From Flavobacterium erciyesense (GTDB lineage Bacteria > Bacteroidota > Bacteroidia > Flavobacteriales > Flavobacteriaceae), in NCBI RefSeq assembly GCF_018069925.1, contig NZ_JAGPXB010000006.1:124001-188000 (forward strand): 64,000 nt of DNA, read 5' to 3'. The translations under genes and the position numbers were made by a program. The notes beneath the pieces were generated by a model. That model ran no database searches. It was not told the origin of the DNA and worked only from the letters and a program-made list of their open reading frames with translations. Positions 18,572-27,038 of the stretch are shown here, piece by piece (position 1 is the stretch's first letter; each line of letters starts with the position of its first letter).

Positions 18572-20275
18572 TTAGATATTACCTTTTTTTAATTCTTTAA
18601 CTGCATAATCACAAGCACGTGCTGTAAGAGCCATAAATGTTAATGATGGATTTTGACATGCAATGGATGGCATACAAGAACCATCGGTAACAAAAACATT
18701 ACTCACTTCGTGCATTTGATTCCATTTATTTAAAACTGATTCTTTCGGATCGTTACCCATACGTGCAGTTCCCATTTCGTGAATTGCCATTCCTGGATAA
18801 CAATCATTATCGTAAGTTTTAACGTTTTTAATACCAGAAGCTTCTAACATTTCTGCAGCATCATTCATCATGTCTTCTCGCATTTTAGCCTCATTTTCTT
18901 TGTGCTCACAATCAATGGCAAGAACGGGTTGACCCCATTTGTCTTTACGAGTATGATCTATATAAACTCTATTTTCATAGTAAGGGAGCATTTCTCCAAA
19001 ACCACCTAGACCCATACTCCAAGAATCTGCAGGTAATGACATAGTTTCTTTAAAGTTTTGACCAAAGGCTAACTCGGCTACTTCTTTGTGCCAAGAACCT
19101 CTACTTGCGCCACCTTGGTAACCAAAACCACGTAAATAATCGCGTTTGTCACTACCGTAGTTTTGATATCGCGGAATGTAAATTCCGTTAGCTCTTCGAC
19201 CGTAAGTGTATTTGTCTTCAAAACCTTCAGCAGTTCCTTCAGCACCACAGCGGAAATGGTGATCCATTAAATTATGACCTAAATGACCACTAGAATTTCC
19301 TAGTCCATTAGGATGAGCTTCTGATGTTGAATTTAATAAAATGAAAGTTGACCCTAAAGTTGATCCATTTACAAAAACAATTTTTGCATAAAACTCCATG
19401 GTTTCATTAGTTTCGGCATCAATAACCATAACACCTTTTGCTTTTTTTGTATCCTTATCATAAATGATATGATTTACAATAGAGTAGGGTCTTACAGTTA
19501 ATCTTTTAGTAGCAGTAGCTGCTGGTAACGTAGAAGATTGGGTGCTAAAATAAGCACCAAATGGACAACCTCTACTACAAAGATTACGATACTGACAACT
19601 ACCGCGGCCTTTGTGGGGAACGGTTAAGTTGGCTGTTCGTCCGATAGTCAAAATGCGTGTATTGTTATAGTGTTTTTCTAATCTTTCTTTAACTGATTTT
19701 TCGACACAGTTTAAATCCATTGGAGGCAAAAATTTACCATCTGGCAGCAAAGGCCAATTTTCTGCTTGGCCACTAATTCCAGCAAATTTCTCTACATAAT
19801 CATACCATTTGGCTAAGTCTTTATAACGTATTGGCCAGTCATTACCATAACCGTCTTTTTTGTTATCTTCAAAATTATGATCGCTAAAACGATAACTTTG
19901 TCTGCCCCACATTAATGACTTGCCACCCATGTGAAAACCTCTGTACCAGTCAAATCGTTTGTCCTCAGTATAAGGGCAATCTAAATCATTTACCCACCAT
20001 TTTTCAGTTGCTTCGTTGTATGGATAATCTCGTGTTTGTACAGGGTGCGTGCGTTTCTGTTCTTGTGTTAATTTTCCTGCTCGCTCAAATTCCCAAGGAG
20101 CTTTCATTGCCGACTCGTAATCTTTAATGTGCTCGATATTCATACCGCGTTCTAGCATTAGCACACGCATTCCTTTTTCGGTTAGTTCTTTTGCTGCCCA
20201 ACCACCACTTATTCCTGAACCTACTACAATAGCATCATAGGTGTTTTCTGCTTTTAAATTGGTATTAATGTTCAC
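18572..20275 (-). CDS. GMC oxidoreductase, large subunit of a sugar (glucoside 3-) dehydrogenase
   Basis: A 567-residue FAD enzyme with the GxGxxG loop VVGSGISGG at residues 17-25 and the GMC C-terminal signature GSCMPSIACQNPSLTFMALTA. C227, C233 and C237 (SCQYRNLCSRGC) form a cysteine cluster that could hold an iron-sulfur centre, as in fructose and FAD-glucose dehydrogenases. It has no signal peptide of its own and probably rides out with the Tat-signal small subunit encoded just upstream. The start is GTG at 20275. The expected reaction is C3 oxidation of glucosides (an activity classically known from Flavobacterium) with electrons to cytochrome c; C3 specificity is inferred from context. 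Confidence 0.88.
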   Translation of the reverse strand: MNINTNLKAENTYDAIVVGSGISGGWAAKELTEKGMRVLMLERGMNIEHIKDYESAMKAPWEFERAGKLTQEQKRTHPVQTRDYPYNEATEKWWVNDLDCPYTEDKRFDWYRGFHMGGKSLMWGRQSYRFSDHNFEDNKKDGYGNDWPIRYKDLAKWYDYVEKFAGISGQAENWPLLPDGKFLPPMDLNCVEKSVKERLEKHYNNTRILTIGRTANLTVPHKGRGSCQYRNLCSRGCPFGAYFSTQSSTLPAATATKRLTVRPYSIVNHIIYDKDTKKAKGVMVIDAETNETMEFYAKIVFVNGSTLGSTFILLNSTSEAHPNGLGNSSGHLGHNLMDHHFRCGAEGTAEGFEDKYTYGRRANGIYIPRYQNYGSDKRDYLRGFGYQGGASRGSWHKEVAELAFGQNFKETMSLPADSWSMGLGGFGEMLPYYENRVYIDHTRKDKWGQPVLAIDCEHKENEAKMREDMMNDAAEMLEASGIKNVKTYDNDCYPGMAIHEMGTARMGNDPKESVLNKWNQMHEVSNVFVTDGSCMPSIACQNPSLTFMALTARACDYAVKELKKGNI

Positions 20276-20322
20276 GTTTAGTTTTTTTTGGTTTAAAATT
20301 CTAGTTTTTTGATTTTTAGCAT

Positions 20323-20886
20323 TTAATTAGTTGCCCAAGCTTTTTGTCCTGGTTTGTAATCTGCATTACCATCGTATCGTCCTGGAACAGGTAAATATTC
20401 TCTTGCTTGTGTACAACCAATTTCTGATGAATAATACCCCAAAATAGTTAGATCTCTCGCAAGAAGAAAGAAGGAAGGAACTCTATTGGTTGCAATAGCT
20501 TCCTCTCTTAAGTCTTCCATTAGTTTTTGACGTTCTGCTGGCGAAGTGGCTAAAAACTCTTTATTAAAATCTTTTACACATTTGTATTGCATTGCTTTTA
20601 GCCCTGTTGCGAATACTTCTTGCATTTCAACTGAATAACAATCTTTAATAATCATTGGAATAAAAGTACCCAAACCTGCTGCTTTAGCACCAGGAGAGGA
20701 AGCAGTTGTTGGAATGATGATTTCGGCAAATTCAGCCAAAATAGCTTCATCTGTTGCCGTAAAGCTTAGTTTTTTGTTTTCGTCAATAGGCGAACTAAAA
20801 CTTTCAAACAAAACGCCCATAGTTGTTGCTGAGATTGCGCTTCCCATTAAAAACGCAACGCTTTTAAGTGCTTCTCTTCTATTCAT
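20323..20886 (-). CDS. Gluconate 2-dehydrogenase subunit 3-like protein (dehydrogenase small subunit)
   Basis: A 187-residue protein with a twin-arginine-type leader, MNRREALKSVAFLMGSAIS. The ATG at 20886 is preferred; the frame runs 17 codons further up. The mature domain (ATDEAILAEFAEIIIPTTASSPGAKAAG, stated here in parts: EIIIPTT and SPGAKAAG) matches the small subunit of membrane gluconate/glucoside dehydrogenases, which is needed for export and maturation of the GMC subunit. It is the first gene of the ten-gene operon, 47 bases before the GMC gene. A TAATTTTG box lies about 30 bases upstream. Confidence 0.88.
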   Translation of the reverse strand: MNRREALKSVAFLMGSAISATTMGVLFESFSSPIDENKKLSFTATDEAILAEFAEIIIPTTASSPGAKAAGLGTFIPMIIKDCYSVEMQEVFATGLKAMQYKCVKDFNKEFLATSPAERQKLMEDLREEAIATNRVPSFFLLARDLTILGYYSSEIGCTQAREYLPVPGRYDGNADYKPGQKAWATN

Positions 20887-20915
20887 TTGCTGATTATTAA
20901 AATTAATTATGGTAA

Positions 20916-20923
20916 CAAAATTA
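20916..20923 (-). promoter_or_regulatory. Possible -7 box of the sugar operon
   Basis: On the minus strand this reads TAATTTTG, matching the flavobacterial TAnnTTTG consensus, 30 bases from the operon's first ATG. A TTG lies only 11 bases upstream of it, closer than the usual 17-23, so the call is tentative. Confidence 0.35.
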
Positions 20924-20937
20924 TTAGAACTACACAA

Positions 20938-21310
20938 TAATAAAGAAAAAAAAAGCAGCTTGATTTTTTTTATGTTAAAAAAATAAATTATTCCATTTTT
21001 GACATTTTATTAAGTAAAACAATTTAAAAAATTCAGCAATTGGGTTTACAACTGTCTATTTTTCAGCAAAAAAATAGAACTCACAAAAATTTAAAAGCTT
21101 AAAAATGTGATATTAAGGAGATTTTGAAGATATTTTATAAATTAAAGATTACAAAATAAATCAAAAAAAAGGACTAAACCGTTTTATCATTGCGTTAAAA
21201 TGACTTAATAGAAAAAAAATGCTACTAATTTGCATAGTACAACAGTTCATGATTTCAAGGAAAAAAAACTGAAATTGTATCTAAAGCGGTTACAATGTAA
21301 AAATGAATTC
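20938..21310. other. Intergenic region upstream of the sugar operon
   Basis: About 370 AT-rich bases between the stop of the amidoligase operon and the start of the sugar operon. No gene is seen. A near-palindrome TAAACCGTTTTA at 21175-21186 resembles a LacI-family operator half-site pair, and a related AAGCGGTTAC lies near 21282. No clear hairpin with a T-run was found for the amidoligase operon. Confidence 0.4.
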
Positions 21311-22501
21311 TTATTTTTCAAACAACCCGATCGATCCGCCAACCCAATTAGCATCTTTATTAAATTTTACGCCAATCATTTCACCTCGACTCAAGCGAAC
21401 TAAATTACAAAGTAGAGTGGGAGCGCTATCATTTTTATCCCAAGTACAAAGTATTCTAACTTCGGCTTTTACTTTACCAGTAGGTGATTGTATAATTGGA
21501 GCATAGGTTACTTTTTTTTGCAAAATGTAGAGGTCTTTTTCGACTATATTTTCAATATCTTGGCGTGTTACATGAAAAATAACTCCAGCACCAGCAAATG
21601 AAAATAGAGGTTTCAAAACATAATTTTCTAAATCAGTTGGAATTTCTTTGAGTTCGCTGACTAATGTCGTTTCAATACAATACTTTCCTTTTAACATCGG
21701 TAGTATAAATTTGCTGATTCGGAAAAACCAATTGGGATGTCCTGCCCACTCTATATCAAGTTCATCAGTAAAACTAAAATTCAAGTCTAAGTCAGTTCTT
21801 GCCTCTAATTCATCAAAAATGACACGATTGTAAATTCGTTTTATTTGTTTTTGTTCGCCATGTTTGTTGGTGTAATATAATCTATTTTCTTTTTTTATCA
21901 CCGCTGTGACACAAACTACAGCTACTCCTAAATCGCGTTCACAATAATAAAAATCAATTTTTGTGTTTTGTTTTTCAGGTTCAATTTCTAGTAATATTAC
22001 ATCTTCTGGTAAATGATTACCACAAATTATTTTTTGTAAAATGCTTATGTATTTATGTTTTGAAATGCCGTTGATGAAAGGTGTTAATTCATCCAGAAAA
22101 GGATAATGATTTTTAAATTTCTCATAAAGATTCATTTGATAATTGAATAAAGATGGAAATCCTTGTACCTCAATCAATTTTGGTATAATCTTTTCATTTT
22201 CTATGCAAATACCAAAATCAATGGCTAAAAAAGTGGTGTGATTGTCTTCGTTAGGAACATTGCAATGAGGAGGTACTGCTTTTTGTGTAAGCTTTTTAAA
22301 ATCATCTTGTTGGATAAAAGAAATAATTTCGTGACAACCTTCAATCAATTGATCTTTAAGCGTACTTGGAATAAAAAAAGGGGTTTCGGAGACTCTAAAG
22401 GTTGGTAAATAGTCAAAATCAGAGGCGATATCGGCTTTCAAATTTTCGTATTTCTGCTCGGAAAATTGCGAGTTGAATAATTCCCTATATTTTTCAATCA
22501 T
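21311..22501 (-). CDS. Divergent ATP-grasp-like protein of the amidoligase operon
   Basis: A 396-residue protein not recognised as a named family. Its C-terminal half has ATP-grasp-like features: YVLKPLFSFAGAGVIF (Lys strand and small-residue loop, about residues 287-302), YILQKKV, KAEVRILCTW, and a closing asparagine/glycine segment NKDANWVGGS. The N-terminal half contains KLIEVQGFPSLFNYQ near residue 110. The fold is thus proposed as a divergent glutathione-synthetase-like ligase; it may instead be an inactive relative. It is the last gene of a five-gene minus-strand operon, 12 bases after the amidotransferase gene. No signal peptide. Confidence 0.6.
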   Translation of the reverse strand: MIEKYRELFNSQFSEQKYENLKADIASDFDYLPTFRVSETPFFIPSTLKDQLIEGCHEIISFIQQDDFKKLTQKAVPPHCNVPNEDNHTTFLAIDFGICIENEKIIPKLIEVQGFPSLFNYQMNLYEKFKNHYPFLDELTPFINGISKHKYISILQKIICGNHLPEDVILLEIEPEKQNTKIDFYYCERDLGVAVVCVTAVIKKENRLYYTNKHGEQKQIKRIYNRVIFDELEARTDLDLNFSFTDELDIEWAGHPNWFFRISKFILPMLKGKYCIETTLVSELKEIPTDLENYVLKPLFSFAGAGVIFHVTRQDIENIVEKDLYILQKKVTYAPIIQSPTGKVKAEVRILCTWDKNDSAPTLLCNLVRLSRGEMIGVKFNKDANWVGGSIGLFEK

Positions 22502-22513
22502 GTGAGACTGGTT

Positions 22514-23344
22514 TTAATTCGAAATCATTTTTTTTGTCTTAATCAAATCATTAATTGCGATTCGAAGAAAGTTCGGAATCAGAGTTTCGTTTGTTCTATA
22601 AATTTTATCATCATCTAATAAATCTTCCAACATTGAACGAAATTTACGTTCCCCTTTCATCGCTTTAATTCTTTCTTTGGTTTCTTTATTTCTTAGGAAG
22701 GTTACAAAACTTATTGGATCTGCTTCTGGATGAAATTGTGTGCCAACAAAATAATCGGTAAACCGAACAGCCATAATTGCTCTTTCATACTGAACATGAT
22801 CTCTGATTTTTTCGAGAGAAATGATACGAGCTCCTTTTTTACTAAAAACGCTTAATTTAGGTTGTACTACTTGATAATCACGTGAATCAATAGCATAAAA
22901 AGGATCGGGAAGTCCATCAAATAGAGGATCTACAAGACCTTCTTTGGTTTTATGAATTGACATAACTCCAAACGAAGTATCATTTCGTTTGGTCACTTTT
23001 GCTAAACCAAAGTGCTGGCAAGCCATTTGAAATGAATGACAAATAAATAACATGTGCTTTTTTATATCATTTTTTGCATTCCATGCCGATAAAGCGTCAA
23101 TAAATTCATAATATTTTTTATCCCAATTTCCATCACCTTCAAGAGGGTTTCCTGGCCCACCGGTCGAAATATAAATATCGTATTTTTTAATATCAGGTAA
23201 TTCACATTTTTGGCGAACATCAAAAATATCATAACGTACAACCGGATGAAACCTATTGATCACATCAATTATACAACGCATGCCCTGATTGGGTTGTCCG
23301 TTATACATGTCTAAAAGTGCAATTTGTAATGGTTTTGGTAGCAT
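22514..23344 (-). CDS. Class I glutamine amidotransferase-like protein
   Basis: A 276-residue cytoplasmic protein with the GATase fold. The oxyanion region is STGGPGNPLEG near residue 60. The nucleophile is C102 in FICHSFQMA (Ser replaces the usual Gly after Cys-His), and H205/E207 lie in TQFHPEADP, so the Cys-His-Glu triad is complete. The C-terminal tail of about 50 residues is extra. In this operon it could supply ammonia to a ligase or hydrolyse a gamma-glutamyl bond; the latter fits GCS2-type amidoligase clusters. It is 23 bases after the carboxylate-amine ligase gene. Confidence 0.85.
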   Translation of the reverse strand: MLPKPLQIALLDMYNGQPNQGMRCIIDVINRFHPVVRYDIFDVRQKCELPDIKKYDIYISTGGPGNPLEGDGNWDKKYYEFIDALSAWNAKNDIKKHMLFICHSFQMACQHFGLAKVTKRNDTSFGVMSIHKTKEGLVDPLFDGLPDPFYAIDSRDYQVVQPKLSVFSKKGARIISLEKIRDHVQYERAIMAVRFTDYFVGTQFHPEADPISFVTFLRNKETKERIKAMKGERKFRSMLEDLLDDDKIYRTNETLIPNFLRIAINDLIKTKKMISN

Positions 23345-23367
23345 ATCCGTAGATTAAATATTTAAAA

Positions 23368-24477
23368 TTATAAGCCTTTGGTAAATTCGGATGTAATGAA
23401 ATCAACTACACTTGTTAGCTGTCCTGTTTCATTAAAAACAGCCAATTGTTTGTCTGCACCGGTGCCATCTTTTAATATTTCATGAACAAAGTTAATTTCG
23501 TTTCTGCTTCCTAGTTCGTCTACTACATCATCAATAAAATCGAGTAATTCAAGTATAAGCATCTTGGTTGATACCTCTTTTTGTAACCCAAAATCAATCA
23601 TATTGTTTTCTATTCCGTAGCGCGCTGCTCTAAATTTGTTTTCCTTGATTAATGCTAACCTATAGATATTAAAACTAGTGTTGTTCATGTTTAATTTGTA
23701 CAATTTAGCCACAATAGCTTGAATTATAGCTACGATACAAATAGTTTCATCAACGGTAAGTGACATGTCACAAATTCTAAATTCGATAGTATTATAAAAT
23801 GGATGCAAGCGCAAGTCCCACCATATCTTTTTAGGATTATCGATACAATTGGTTTTTACCAAAGTGTCTAAATAATTATCATAAGAACTTACTGAATCAA
23901 AGTATTCAGGCAAACCTGTTCTTGGGAACTTGTCGAAAACCTTTGTTCTAAAAGATTTATAACCTGTTTGTCTGCCTTCCCAAAAAGGAGAGTTCGTCGA
24001 AAGAGCAAAAATATGTGGTAAGAAATAGGTGGCTTGGTTCATTAATTGTAAACCGATTTCACGATTTTCAATTCCAACATGACAATGCATTCCAAAAATT
24101 AAATTTGAACGTGCGGCATCCTGAAGTTCATTTACAATATCATGGTAACGAGGATCATCTGTAATAGGCTGGTCTTGCCACTTTGAAAAGGGATGCGTAC
24201 CAGCTCCGCCTACAATTAAATTTTGCTTATCGGCCAATTCGACAATTTTAGAACGTAAAAACCGAATCTCATTTTTGGCGTCGTGAATATTTTTACAAAT
24301 ATTAGTACCTACTTCAACCACTGATTGATGCATTTCGGCCTTAACTTGTTCGTTCAATATAATTTTGGCGCCATCTACAATTTTAGATAGATGTGAACGT
24401 AAATCTCTAGTATCAGGATCTATAATTTGGTATTCTTCCTCTACACCAAGCGTAAATACAGGTAATTTCTTTAGCAT
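23368..24477 (-). CDS. YbdK-type carboxylate-amine ligase (GCS2 family)
   Basis: A 369-residue ATP-dependent ligase of the glutamate-cysteine ligase type 2 family. The N terminus FTLGVEEEYQIIDP is diagnostic (ATP/Mg-binding Glu triplet). Further motifs are AEMHQSVVEVGT, FGMHCHVGIE, NSPFWEGRQTGYKSFR and the Arg-bearing WWDLRLHP..EFRICD. Enzymes of this family link a carboxylate such as glutamate to an amine; YbdK has only weak glutamate-cysteine ligase activity, so the true substrate is open. It is the core enzyme of the operon, flanked by ATP-grasp and amidotransferase genes. Confidence 0.92.
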   Translation of the reverse strand: MLKKLPVFTLGVEEEYQIIDPDTRDLRSHLSKIVDGAKIILNEQVKAEMHQSVVEVGTNICKNIHDAKNEIRFLRSKIVELADKQNLIVGGAGTHPFSKWQDQPITDDPRYHDIVNELQDAARSNLIFGMHCHVGIENREIGLQLMNQATYFLPHIFALSTNSPFWEGRQTGYKSFRTKVFDKFPRTGLPEYFDSVSSYDNYLDTLVKTNCIDNPKKIWWDLRLHPFYNTIEFRICDMSLTVDETICIVAIIQAIVAKLYKLNMNNTSFNIYRLALIKENKFRAARYGIENNMIDFGLQKEVSTKMLILELLDFIDDVVDELGSRNEINFVHEILKDGTGADKQLAVFNETGQLTSVVDFITSEFTKGL

Positions 24478-24545
24478 AATTATATTTTTAGTGTTTAGTC
24501 TTAGTCGCAGCTTTCAGCTTATTTACTGAATACTTTGAATGAAAA

Positions 24546-25487
24546 CTATCTTACTGCATCCTTGATAAAATCACCCCAAGTTAAGTTTATTTTACCAGAT
24601 TTTTGTTTTTTAGCTGCAGCAATTGCCATCTTAGCAGCTTCTTCAACAACCCATTCAAAATTAGCTTCACCTACAGATGTAATTTCGGCATCAGGAGCAG
24701 GATTTCCAAAATCTATTGCATAAGGAATACCATCTCTAACAGCAAATTCAACGGTATTAAAATCGTAACCTAAGCCTTTGCATAAGCGCAATGTATAATC
24801 CTTTATAGTTGCTAATAATTTTTTATTTGCAGGTGGTCCATCGAGAACATATCTTAAATGATGGGGATTTCTAGGTTCATATTGCATAATGCGAACCGCC
24901 TTTCGACCTAAACAATACACTCTAAAATATTCAGTAAAAACGATTTCTTCCTGCAAAAGCATTACTAATTGACCTGTTTCTTGATGTTTTTGCCAAAATT
25001 CTTCTTTGTTTTCAAGACGATACACGTTTTTCCAGCCACCGCCTGCGTAGGGTTTCATGTAGGCAGGAAATCCGACGTACTCAAATATTCCATCCCAATC
25101 CATAGGATATTTCAAGTTGCGAAAAGATTTTTCGGTAGTATCTGTAGGATGGTCGGCAGACGGTAAAATAACCGTTTTAGGCAAAGGAACGCCCAAAGTA
25201 TCTGCCAAGGAATTATTGAAAAATTTATCGTCAGCACTCCACCAAAAGGGATTGTTAATCACATTAGTACCTGTTAAAGCAGCATTTTTTAAATAGGCTC
25301 TATAAAAAGGAACATCTTGAGAAATTCGATCAATAATAACAGCATATTCTCCGTCCTTATTTTGCACCACTTTGTCAATTGTTACCGCTTCGGCAATAAT
25401 GCCTTTTTCATTTTTTGAATTAACTCGATCAATAAAGGCTTGCGGAAAAGAGTCTTCCATGCCAAATAAAATTCCAATTTTTTTCAT
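24546..25487 (-). CDS. ATP-grasp ligase (RimK/D-Ala ligase-like)
   Basis: A 313-residue ATP-grasp enzyme. It starts MKKIGILFGMEDSFPQAF (pre-ATP-grasp domain). The ATP-binding strand is FPAYMKPYAGGGW near residue 150, the adenine hinge is MLLQEEIVF, and the metal site includes FNTVEFAVRDGIPYAIDFGNPAPD, given here in parts: TVEFAV and AIDFGNPAPD. It likely forms an amide bond through an acyl-phosphate. It lies 68 bases upstream of the carboxylate-amine ligase gene, the largest gap in the operon. Together they suggest stepwise building of a peptide-like or multiply amidated molecule. Confidence 0.85.
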   Translation of the reverse strand: MKKIGILFGMEDSFPQAFIDRVNSKNEKGIIAEAVTIDKVVQNKDGEYAVIIDRISQDVPFYRAYLKNAALTGTNVINNPFWWSADDKFFNNSLADTLGVPLPKTVILPSADHPTDTTEKSFRNLKYPMDWDGIFEYVGFPAYMKPYAGGGWKNVYRLENKEEFWQKHQETGQLVMLLQEEIVFTEYFRVYCLGRKAVRIMQYEPRNPHHLRYVLDGPPANKKLLATIKDYTLRLCKGLGYDFNTVEFAVRDGIPYAIDFGNPAPDAEITSVGEANFEWVVEEAAKMAIAAAKKQKSGKINLTWGDFIKDAVR

Positions 25488-25505
25488 CTTGATTCTTTTG
25501 TATTG

Positions 25506-26219
25506 TTAAAAAAACTTAATTCGTGATAAATAATGCGGAAACATTTCTTTCCATAAGGGCCAATCGTGATTTTGTTCTGGCCTGATATCTAACCAATGGT
25601 GAATATTCCGATTACTCAAGATCTTGCTCATTTTTAAATTGGCATCAAAGCAAATATCCCAATTTGAAGTTCCTAAAACGATATCAATATTCCACAATTC
25701 ATAATCGTTAAGACCGAATAAATAATCTTCGGGGCTGTTGTAAAAAACGTTATCATTGTGAAAGCCATCCATGAAATTTTTGATACTGAAAGCACCGCTC
25801 ATAGCAAATAAATGGCTGACATATCCAGGATGACGAAATGCAAAATTTGCAGCATGATAGCCTCCAAAACTACAACCTGCAATTGCAATTTTCCCTGTTG
25901 GACTATGGTGCTTTATTTTTTCGACAATTTCGTGGCAAATCATTTTATCGTATTGAACGTGGTTTTCGATACGATGAACAGGATGAATATTTTTATTGTA
26001 AAAACTGTTTTTATCTATACTATCGGGGCAAAAAATCTGAATTAAACCTTGATCTAAATACCATTTTGCCGATTCAACCAATCCCATATCCTTGTTTTCA
26101 TGAAAACTCCCCATAGAGGTAGGAAACAGTAAAACAGGATAACCAGCATGCCCAAAAACTAGCATTTCAATTTCTTGATTGAGATGCGGGGAGTGCCATT
26201 TGAAATAATCTTCCGTCAT
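25506..26219 (-). CDS. Esterase-family alpha/beta hydrolase of the amidoligase operon
   Basis: A 237-residue cytoplasmic hydrolase of the esterase D-like family. Nucleophile S117 lies in AGCSFGGYHA, and the likely catalytic His lies in the C-terminal EQNHDWPLWKEMFP. The ATG at 26219 fits the family N terminus MTEDYFKWHSPHL; the frame extends 6 codons further. It is the first gene of the five-gene operon, 18 bases before the ATP-grasp gene. It lacks the E-set domain of the other esterase at 4944-6041. Likely role: release or removal of an ester- or amide-linked group from the ligase product (inference). Confidence 0.83.
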   Translation of the reverse strand: MTEDYFKWHSPHLNQEIEMLVFGHAGYPVLLFPTSMGSFHENKDMGLVESAKWYLDQGLIQIFCPDSIDKNSFYNKNIHPVHRIENHVQYDKMICHEIVEKIKHHSPTGKIAIAGCSFGGYHAANFAFRHPGYVSHLFAMSGAFSIKNFMDGFHNDNVFYNSPEDYLFGLNDYELWNIDIVLGTSNWDICFDANLKMSKILSNRNIHHWLDIRPEQNHDWPLWKEMFPHYLSRIKFF

Positions 26220-26557
26220 AAAATTTATTTTAAACAAGTATAACGAAAAAAACGTATGAATTTTATGTGAATTTTAAAATCGCAAGACAATTCAAGGATA
26301 TCAAATAGACGCGTACTATTTCAATCAAATGTTTAAAATGGACGATGTTAAAATGCCAAAATTGCATTTTTACTAAAAAATTAACAAATCTTAATTTAGA
26401 GATAAGCAATAAACATTGTTAAAACCTATAAAAATAAGTTTAGATTTTGATCAGAAGTACTTTTTTTAGAGAAAACATGCACTAAGTCTCTAATAAATAG
26501 AGTATTAAATTTATATTTTTTCTCTTTAAATTTTGACAAATCTCTTTTTGGGAACAT
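26220..26557. other. Non-coding AT-rich gap upstream of the amidoligase operon
   Basis: About 340 bases with no convincing ORF. The stretch is very AT-rich with many T-runs. A repeated word AGTCTCTAATAAATAGAG near 26484-26503 gives a weak dyad. No TAnnTTTG box was found in a good position for the operon on the minus strand, so its promoter is unassigned. Confidence 0.4.
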
Positions 26558-26953
26558 TTATTTAGTAGCAAAATACTGTAACTGACTTTTTAAGCGCTCT
26601 AATAGCATGCTCATCATTCGTTTGTTTAGATGTGATGCGTTAAGACTGTATAAATCATATTCTTGTGTGGTAAAAAGACCAATAATAATTCCTTGACATT
26701 TATTTCTGAAGGCAGTATCTTTTAGCACGGCGTTCTCCATAAGCGCCATTTTCTTCTCCAGCGTAAGATTGTAAAAATCAACTTTGCTGTTTTGAGCATA
26801 GGAGTTAAATATACTCAAGAACAGGTCGTTTTGTAGTTTTAAAATAGGTCGTAAAACTTGGTTTTGAAAATGCTCAGCAGGGGTAGTAGCTTCGTTGATA
26901 GAGCCTATAGTTTGACCTCTAAAGTCATTTAAAAAAGAATCTCTTGTTGTCAT
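26558..26953 (-). CDS. Conserved hypothetical protein, helical
   Basis: A 131-residue soluble, mostly helical protein with no signal peptide and no membrane segment. It begins MTTRDSFLNDFRGQTIGSINEATTPAEHFQ, given in parts: TTRDSFLNDFRG and TTPAEHFQNQVLRP. The middle IGLFTTQEYDLY and the end MMSMLLERLKSQLQY look like packed helices. I recall similar unnamed proteins in Flavobacterium but know no function. It is monocistronic, between the amidoligase operon and the channel gene. Confidence 0.7.
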   Translation of the reverse strand: MTTRDSFLNDFRGQTIGSINEATTPAEHFQNQVLRPILKLQNDLFLSIFNSYAQNSKVDFYNLTLEKKMALMENAVLKDTAFRNKCQGIIIGLFTTQEYDLYSLNASHLNKRMMSMLLERLKSQLQYFATK

Positions 26954-27038
26954 TTTTTTTTATTAAAGGTAAACAATACCGCAAGACTCAACGTTATGTA
27001 AGCTTAATTTAGTTGTTAAGATTATTATGATACTACCG

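Noticed and set aside
23368..24477. Glutathione synthesis enzyme (gshA) name
   Set aside because: The YbdK branch is GCS2-like, but activity toward cysteine is weak in known members and no gshB-type partner with certainty is present; a symbol would overstate it.
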